Below, piece by piece: positions 59,141 to 64,000 of a stretch of 64,000 bases of DNA. The stretch lies in contig CAKUFK010000005.1 in NCBI GenBank assembly GCA_934647945.1, forward strand, positions 62,001 to 126,000, in the 5' to 3' direction. The stretch's first letter is position 1; every line of letters begins with the position of its first letter. Below the pieces are notes generated by a model that had not been told where the DNA came from, made no database searches, and was given only the letters and a program-made list of their open reading frames with translations. The DNA is from an uncultured Eubacteriales bacterium (GTDB lineage: Bacteria; Bacillota; Clostridia; Oscillospirales; Acutalibacteraceae). Made by a program: the position numbers and the translations under genes.

Positions 59141-59912
59141 TGGCACTGGATATAGAATAACAAAACTAACAGCAACAAGGAAAGTACTTCCCCACCCAAG
59201 AGGAACAGAGAAGCTGATTCCGCGCGCATTCGCACATTTTTGGCCACCAAAACGGAGGGGCGGTTAATATACTCCCCCACCGGACAAACGACCGTATTAA
59301 GGCAAAAGCGCAATCATCAGAACCACCGATGAACACTGCAAAACAAGCGTCTGTTTTACGAAGCACATCATGCCTTGAAGACGCAGATGGCACACCATGA
59401 TGAAGAAACCCACCCTTAGAGGATCAGGTCTCCACGGCCCCGGTTCGCACCGCAGAAGAAACACAGGAATGGCAACGCAAACAGGGTACGGGAGAACGGC
59501 ACGTCTGCCAATGGGAACAGACCGAAAGAGATCGAAAAGGATAACGACCCACCTGCGGATCAACACACGGGTTTACGACAGCGCCACCAACGCACGGCCA
59601 CCCGTTTCGAGAGGCGATTCAGGTCGAAATCCGCCCGTTCTGACCAATCGAAAATGAAGCAGGAGAAAGCAAAGGGGGTTAGTACGCCCCCTTTGCGGAC
59701 CACATCGTCCGGCAGAGCCGGCCGAAGACCGCAGCGTTGCGGGATTCCTGGCGCTTTTCCCCTCGGCGAAAAGTGTGGGTCGATTCGGTGCCGTGAGAAT
59801 GCCGTTGGTGTCAGGTTCGGTGCCGTAAAATATGGGGAAAGGCGAAAACTGGCCATTTTGTTGTAAAAAACTGGGGGTTGCACGTTGGTGTCGCTCCGGA
59901 AATAAGGTTTTT
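59141..59912. other. Gene-poor stretch of the element with a candidate oriT repeat
   Basis: About 770 bases without a supported gene. A perfect 10-bp inverted repeat GCAAAGGGGG/CCCCCTTTGC with loop TTAGTACG lies at 59669-59696, upstream of an RHH protein. In mobilisable elements such repeats precede relaxase-accessory RHH genes, so this may be a relic oriT. No relaxase remains. Confidence 0.35.
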
Positions 59913-60326
59913 ATGGATTCAGCGGACAAACAAAGAATCAGCATTTATATGGATCGGGAATTGGTGAAACAAGCAGACCGTTATCAGGCAGAGGCCGGCT
60001 GCTGTTCCAGAAATGATTTTGTTACAGCGGCCATCCGGCATTATATCGCCGCGCTGAAGCTGCAGGAAAATGACGATATTTTCTGTGAAAAGCTGGCTTC
60101 TGCCATTAACACCGTCCTGGAGAAGCAGACCATTCAAATCTCCAAAGGGCTCTTCCGTTACGTGGTTGAGCTGGAAATCATCATGCGGATGATGGCCGAA
60201 AGCGGCAAATTTGAACCGGAAACATTGACCGCTTTCCGGCGCGAGGCGGTCAACAATGTGCGACAGACGAGAGGAAAGGTCCGATTGGACAGTTACTTCA
60301 AACGGAAGGATACGGAATCTCTCTGA
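59913..60326 (+). CDS. Ribbon-helix-helix protein (mobilisation/regulatory type, 137 aa)
   Basis: The N-terminal RHH is DKQRISIYMDRELVKQADRY with CSRNDFVTAAIRHYI. The C-terminal ~85 residues are helical (EKLASAINTVLEKQTIQISK; YVVELEIIMRMMAESGKF) and end basic. Proteins of this size and layout usually precede a relaxase and help bind oriT, but no relaxase gene follows; the integrase does. ATG at 59913 has GGAAATAAGG upstream. It may now only regulate the element, or act as a relic of a mobilisation region. Confidence 0.7.
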   Translation: MDSADKQRISIYMDRELVKQADRYQAEAGCCSRNDFVTAAIRHYIAALKLQENDDIFCEKLASAINTVLEKQTIQISKGLFRYVVELEIIMRMMAESGKFEPETLTAFRREAVNNVRQTRGKVRLDSYFKRKDTESL

Positions 60327-60461
60327 GAGGTTTACAGTCCACAAAGGCATGGTAATGTTTCAAGCCAAAACCAACAAAGCCGGCCAAATTTTTATCCCAT
60401 TTTAGCTGGACTTCCGAGAAACTCTGTGGTAGTGTGTGTCGTTGCCAAGGAGGCGATGAAA

Positions 60462-61616
60462 ATGGCGAAACGCAGAGCCAACGGGGAAGGGAATATCCGC
60501 AAGCGCAAGGACGGACGCTGGGAAGGGCGGTACACCGCCGGTTACGATCCCGAAACAGGCAAGCAGATTTTCAAGAACGTCCTTGGTAGGACACAGTCCG
60601 AAGTCAAGGAAAAGCTAAGTACCGCCCTCGAAGAATTAAAGCAGATCGACGTGGTGGTTTCTGACCAGATGACCACCGGCGAGTGGCTGGACACCTGGCT
60701 GTAGCATTACGCCAAGCCGGTGATGCGGGCCACCACCTACAACAACTACGAGACGTTGATCCGGCTCCACATCAAGCCGTATATCGGGGAAACAAAGCTG
60801 AACAAACTGACCACTCTCCAAATCCAGAAGCTGTATAACCGGCTCCTCACGGAAGGGCGGTTCGACAGGCCGGAGGCAAAAGACCAGCCCAAGGGACTCA
60901 GCGGCAAGACGGTGAGAAATATTCACACAGTAATTCACTCGGCCTGCGAGAAAGCGATCATGGAACGGATACTCGCGGTCAACCCAACAAAAGGCTGTCG
61001 GCTACCCAAGAAAGATCATACGGAGATGAAGGTGCTGCCACCAGAAAAATTGGCAGACTTCTTTCGGGAAGCAAAAGAGACAGGCGTGTTTGAACTCTAC
61101 TACCTCGACTTATCCACCGGTCTGCGCCGCGGCGAGCTTCTCGGTCTCAAGTGGAGCGACATCGTCTTCGAGAACCGGACGCTGGAGGTTAAGCGACAGA
61201 TTCAGCGCGTGAACGGCGTGATTCAAGAAACAGCTCCCAAGACGCGCAACGCCTACCGGAAGATACTGCTGCCGGTCGAAGCCGTCGAAATCCTCCAACA
61301 ATACAGAGAACAGCAGACACTAGAAAGTGAGTATGTCTTTTCCTCTCCTACCGGCGGCATCATGGAACCCGACTGCGCGAGGAAAATGCTCAAGCGGGTG
61401 CTGGAGAGGGCAGGGCTGGACGAGATGAGATTCCACGATTTGAGACACACTTTTGCGACGCTGGCGTTGCAAAACGGCGTAGACGTAAAAACCTTGTCCG
61501 GCATCCTCGGCCACTACAGCGCCGGGTTCACCCTCGACACCTACGCCCACGTCACGGCACAGATGCAAGAGGACGCCGCCAACAAGGTGGGCGGATTCCT
61601 GCAGCAAGCACTCTAG
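60462..61616 (+). pseudogene. Tyrosine integrase with in-frame TAG at codon 81
   Basis: The frame is open before and after one amber codon (60702-60704). N-terminal part: MAKRRANGEGNIRKRKDGRW and the AP2-like arm-binding fold. The TAG falls between GEWLDTWL and HYAKPVMRATTYNNYETLI, where relatives have a sense codon. The SAM-like core domain follows, then the catalytic domain with TGLRRGELLGLKWSD (Arg), HDLRHTFATLA (His-x-x-Arg), GHYS and a Tyr in LDTYAHVT. All catalytic residues are intact. AAGGAGG lies at the ATG. Restart from the GTG at 60720 would give a core lacking the arm domain. Confidence 0.85.
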
Positions 61617-61632
61617 ATCACCGGACACCAAG

Positions 61633-61666
61633 GGGAGGAGCGTCACGAAAGACGCTCCTCCCTTTT
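61633..61666. terminator. Terminator shared by integrase and the XRE operon
   Basis: 12-bp perfect stem GGGAGGAGCGTC/GACGCTCCTCCC with a 6-nt loop, then TTTT. The two transcripts converge here. Confidence 0.8.
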
Positions 61667-61671
61667 GCCTG

Positions 61672-62022
61672 TTACCAGATAAGGTCGCCTTTCAGAATCA
61701 CCGATTCATCAGGCTCCAGATCGACCGGCTCGGTCAATCCCTTTATGTAAAGGGTGTGCTTTAGGTGGTTGATGACCTTAACCTGCTCCACATTGCAGTC
61801 GTAAAATCGAATGCTGCAAGGATAATTGTAAAAGCGAACGTCGATACAATCGAATGTCAGCGGGCCGATCAGCACGGTATCCACGAACATGCCAAGGTGA
61901 TGAAAAATCGAAAGGGCTTGCGGCTCCCTACCGTCCTGCAGCCATAGTGCCTCCCGAATTTTCTCGTCTTCGGAACAGATATCCAACACCAGTGTGCCTT
62001 CAAACGCGGGGTCGGGTTTCAC
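61672..62022 (-). CDS. Hypothetical element protein (116 aa)
   Basis: Starts (GTG)KPDPAFEGTLVLDICSEDEK. The rest is mostly beta: TFDCIDVRFYNYPCSIRFYD, VEQVKVINHLKHTLYIKGLT, then PVDLEPDESVILKGDLIW. No membrane segment. A GGAGG is seven bases upstream of the GTG at 62022; a second GTG at 62031 overlaps the site. Its start region overlaps the 3' end of the XRE gene by 23 bases, indicating coupled translation. No family recognised. Confidence 0.6.
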   Translation of the reverse strand: MKPDPAFEGTLVLDICSEDEKIREALWLQDGREPQALSIFHHLGMFVDTVLIGPLTFDCIDVRFYNYPCSIRFYDCNVEQVKVINHLKHTLYIKGLTEPVDLEPDESVILKGDLIW

Positions 62023-62344
62023 TGTTTTCACCTCCGTTTGAAAAATGCTTGCTTACCAGCAACAGTATTTCATGCTCAAAGGGCGTAGGTTGTTTTTCTT
62101 TCTGCGGTATCCCCAGCAGGAAATCGGTCGTCACGTCATAGAGCAGGGCCATCCTCATCACCATCGTTAAGGACGGCTGCGTTGCGCCCGTCTCATAATA
62201 CGCATAGGTGGAACGCTCGATACGCAGGGCTGTTGCCACCTCTTTCTGCTTCACCGCATTGTATTTTCTGAGAAAGCGAAGCTGTTCCGCGAGAGTGAGC
62301 ACAATCTCCCGTTCCAAATTACGGGGCTCAAATTGATACGGCAC
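62000..62344 (-). CDS. XRE-family regulator (114 aa)
   Basis: HTH core: LAEQLRFLRKYNAVKQKEVA then TALRIERSTYAYYETGATQP and SLTMVMRMALLYDVTTDFLL. This is a full Cro/CI-type domain with a short tail. The start is GTG at 62344 with GGAGGAAT upstream. It is the middle gene of a three-gene minus-strand operon (62986-62348, 62344-62000, 62022-61672) and probably keeps the element quiet by binding near the excisionase or its own promoter. Target sites are not identified. Confidence 0.85.
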   Translation of the reverse strand: MPYQFEPRNLEREIVLTLAEQLRFLRKYNAVKQKEVATALRIERSTYAYYETGATQPSLTMVMRMALLYDVTTDFLLGIPQKEKQPTPFEHEILLLVSKHFSNGGENSETRPRV

Positions 62345-62347
62345 ATC

Positions 62348-62986
62348 CTATTCCTCCGTCCGATCCAGCAAGAGCCGCAGTACGGTATGGTCGGTCTGCA
62401 TATCCCGATAGGTTAGCGCACAGATGAAGTCCTGAACATATGCCTGCGTGAAAAGCGCCATTGGCTTTACCAGTAGGAATCGCTGCGCAAATAAGGCATT
62501 GAGCTGTTCCATTTCCGTTTCCCCGCCGATTAACCGCACAATCGTGTTATATAGCTCATTGGCCCGAAGCGGATCGCATTCGCCCAGCAGTCGGTTTTCC
62601 TGTTCCTCGGCATACCGTTCCGCCGCGTGCTCAAAGTACAGATCGGCGAGATCGGCCATATACAATTCGACCTTTGTGTAGTTCTCAAGAAAGGAATATG
62701 GATGAGTCGCCACATATGCCTGAACCGTACTGCCGATCCGCGTTTCACCCACTGCGGCATCCCCGCGAACTGCCTGACGGCACAGCTTGCGAAGCTGCCC
62801 GCCCGCCTCTTCGCCATCGTCCGACAAATCCAAATAGGAGAAGGAGTTAGCCATCTCCAGCAGACGAAGAAGATACTGGTTCAGCAGATATTTTCGACAG
62901 CCCAGTTTTCCGCGAATTGCTCTCGCCAGTTCAATCAACTCCACAAAAGCGACGCCCAGTTCTTTCCCGTTCACCTCCCCAAGCAT
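62348..62986 (-). CDS. Hypothetical element protein (212 aa)
   Basis: All-helical: MLGEVNGKELGVAFVELIEL, then YLLNQYLLRLLEMANSFSYL, YTKVELYMADLADLYFEHAA, and a tail ETEMEQLNALFAQRFLLVKP. No membrane segment or enzymatic motif. The ATG at 62986 has AAGGA ten bases upstream; a GTG at 63013 (NRFKDAKEM...) is the alternative and begins right after a small hairpin. The open frame extends to 63202 but the extra part looks non-coding. First gene of the XRE operon. Family unknown. Confidence 0.6.
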   Translation of the reverse strand: MLGEVNGKELGVAFVELIELARAIRGKLGCRKYLLNQYLLRLLEMANSFSYLDLSDDGEEAGGQLRKLCRQAVRGDAAVGETRIGSTVQAYVATHPYSFLENYTKVELYMADLADLYFEHAAERYAEEQENRLLGECDPLRANELYNTIVRLIGGETEMEQLNALFAQRFLLVKPMALFTQAYVQDFICALTYRDMQTDHTVLRLLLDRTEE

Positions 62987-63202
62987 TTCTTTGGCATCCT
63001 TAAATCTGTTCACGCTATCCCGACCCTTCGTTAGAGGTCGGGAATCCCCCGAAATAGAAAAACGCATGCAAAGGCTGGGATAGCCGCAGCTACCCATTGA
63101 CCCTTGCACACGTTGAAAGGCATACTTGTTTCTGTGCGGCAAATGCGTTATACTAATTTCGTCGCAGTGCTGTTTACAGTTGTGCAGGGGTGGCTGACTC
63201 AC

Positions 63203-63588
63203 CTTTGCGCAGGGCTAATGTGCTGGAACACGTTAGCCTGCTGCGGCGTTATTTTTATGCCGGGGAAATCCCCGCCGTGTCGTATCCTAACTCTCGTGGC
63301 GAAGAATTGCAAGTCATTTCTTTTCAGAGAGGGAAAAGCCCTGTGGCCGCAAGAAAAGCATAAAAAGCAAGGGAGGGGAATAACCCCGCCCAAGCCGCCA
63401 AAACGCCAACGTGGGGCCTTTGTGGGCAAGTGTCGGGGCGGTCCCGCCGCCCATATATAGAGCAGAGCGGAATAGAATGGTCGCTGCATAAAAAGGGGAC
63501 AAACCTAGCGGCCAAAAACCACCCGCCCAAATCCCGTATGGGTCACGGTATGGGTCAGCGGCAAAAATCATCGGAAACCACAGATAAA
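63203..63588. other. Right-end non-coding region of the element
   Basis: No supported gene. A long imperfect hairpin lies at 63207-63246 (GCAGGGCTAA..TTAGCCTGC). Paired TATGGGTCA motifs lie at 63537-63557, matching those near the left end in sequence and spacing. Confidence 0.5.
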
Positions 63589-63636
63589 CAAAAGAGCCCG
63601 GAAACCGCATGAATACACGGTTTCCGGGCTCTTTTA
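63589..63636 (-). terminator. Element-borne terminator for tRNA-Pro
   Basis: Perfect 18-bp stem AAAAGAGCCCGGAAACCG (63590-63607) with CGGTTTCCGGGCTCTTTT (63618-63635), directly after the tRNA 3' end on the minus strand. The element thus restores both the tRNA 3' end and a terminator. Confidence 0.8.
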
Positions 63637-63637
63637 C

Positions 63638-63714
63638 TGGTCGGAGTGATGTGACTTGAACACACGGCCTCTTGGTCCCGAACCAAGCGCTCTACCAAAC
63701 TGAGCTACACCCCG
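63638..63714 (-). tRNA. tRNA-Pro (anticodon CGG)
   Basis: Acceptor stem CGGGGTG/CACTCCG with discriminator A and encoded CCA. Anticodon stem CTTGG/CCAAG around TTCGGGA (anticodon CGG). The 3' 45 bases equal the left attachment site, so this functional gene is a hybrid of the host 5' half and an element-supplied 3' half. Confidence 0.95.
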
Positions 63715-63784
63715 AAAAACGACTTGAAGCCGATGTTTTGGGAACATACAGACGGGATTACGCCTCCGTTTCCAATTACTCGGT

Positions 63785-64000
63785 TCATCCGTTTGGATAG
63801 TATAGCATATCGGTCCCTAAAATGCAAGATAAAAGTTTCTTTTTCCATGAGCTGAAAATGGGTATGATTTGCGAAATAAAGCTGAAATCGGGATTCAACT
63901 CCAGTGCCTTTGATAAAAAGCGTTCCACTGTTGCGGCGATCATTTCGAAATCGCAGACAAAACTCGTGTGGAGTTCCCACAAATCAACTTCCCCCGGCGT
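63785..64000 (-). CDS. Partial CDS running off the right edge
   Basis: A frame open from the window edge reads TPGEVDLWELHTSFVCDFEM, IAATVERFLSKALELNPDFS and ends LLSCILGTDMLYYPNG before its stop. It is open over its whole 70 codons and ends 70 bases upstream of the tRNA-Pro 5' end. Composition is protein-like, but no domain can be named from this tail. A competing frame covers part of the same DNA, so the call is tentative. Start lies outside the window. Confidence 0.35.
   Translation of the reverse strand, partial: TPGEVDLWELHTSFVCDFEMIAATVERFLSKALELNPDFSFISQIIPIFSSWKKKLLSCILGTDMLYYPNG

Larger units (their letters stand above)
56131..63682. mobile_element. tRNA-Pro integrative element (~7.5 kb)
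   Basis: A 45-bp perfect direct repeat of the 3' part of tRNA-Pro (CCA end to anticodon loop) bounds the region at 56131-56175 and 63638-63682. Inside lie a tyrosine integrase, an excisionase-type protein, RHH and XRE regulators, and an AT-rich HD/YwgA cargo pair. Paired TATGGGTCA motifs near both ends look like integrase arm sites. No conjugation gene remains. The integrase has a premature TAG, so the element is probably stuck or depends on help. Confidence 0.88.

Noticed and set aside
54706..60704. Stop-codon recoding (TAG read as an amino acid) to explain two in-frame TAG codons
   Set aside because: Intact genes in the window end in TAG (e.g. sbcC, lipoprotein copies B and C, the PG-binding gene), and the ABC gene also has a frameshift, so mutation is simpler.

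Overview
The window reads as chromosome of a Gram-positive anaerobe of the class Clostridia, probably Oscillospirales/Ruminococcaceae. The reasons are strong GGAGG ribosome sites, a GC-rich and Firmicutes-type gene set, a type I dockerin, a YtrA-type GntR/ABC operon, YfhO, and a peptidoglycan-binding protein with a SpoIID-like head. No gene is diagnostic at species level. Coding is GC-rich from 1 to about 45 kb, clearly AT-richer from about 45 to 58.5 kb, and mixed after that.

Layout. 0-1.5 kb: tRNA-Gln, three small minus-strand genes and a divergent XRE regulator around a 12-bp inverted-repeat operator. 1.7-11.3 kb: housekeeping and accessory genes (NahK-like sugar kinase, alpha/beta hydrolase, SbcC without SbcD, WG-repeat protein, ZIP metal transporter, patatin, P-loop kinase-like protein). 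11.5-16.7 kb: an envelope cluster on the minus strand with three tandem mosaic lipoproteins, an M23 peptidase and a DNRLRE-type membrane protein. It is followed by a divergent AraC regulator, a nucleotidyltransferase-like protein and an FAD oxidoreductase. 20.2-23.8 kb: a YtrA-like GntR/ATPase/permease operon with an operator over its own -10 box. 24.2-29.3 kb: small RHH protein, YfhO and enolase. 29.6-35.2 kb: a two-component system divergent from a VTC / DUF4956 / Cthe_2159-like beta-helix operon; the gap holds a dyad of OmpR-type direct repeats. 35.5-45 kb: small membrane protein, SPFH protein, an 1842-residue secreted protein (seven ~155-residue modules, dockerin, DUF4838), and two co-transcribed peptidoglycan-associated genes.

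45-53.1 kb is a gene nursery: small membrane-anchored paralogues, some intact and some truncated, inverted or internally deleted, followed by two mosaic 504-residue lipoproteins. 53.6-55.4 kb is a decayed ABC exporter. 56,131-63,682 is an integrative element in tRNA-Pro(CGG), bounded by a 45-bp direct repeat of the tRNA 3' part. It carries an HD-domain phosphohydrolase (YwfO-like) with a YwgA-like partner, an excisionase, an HTH protein, an RHH protein, a tyrosine integrase broken by an in-frame TAG, and an XRE operon.

How the parts connect: three regions (11.5-13.8, 45.6-49.7 and 49.9-53.1 kb) are tandem families of exported proteins diversifying by duplication and apparent gene conversion. 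The best candidates for something new are the 45-50 kb paralogue family, the seven-module DUF4838/dockerin protein, the tRNA-borne HD/YwgA pair, and the palindromic two-component operator upstream of the VTC operon. All names rest on reading the sequence; no database search was run.
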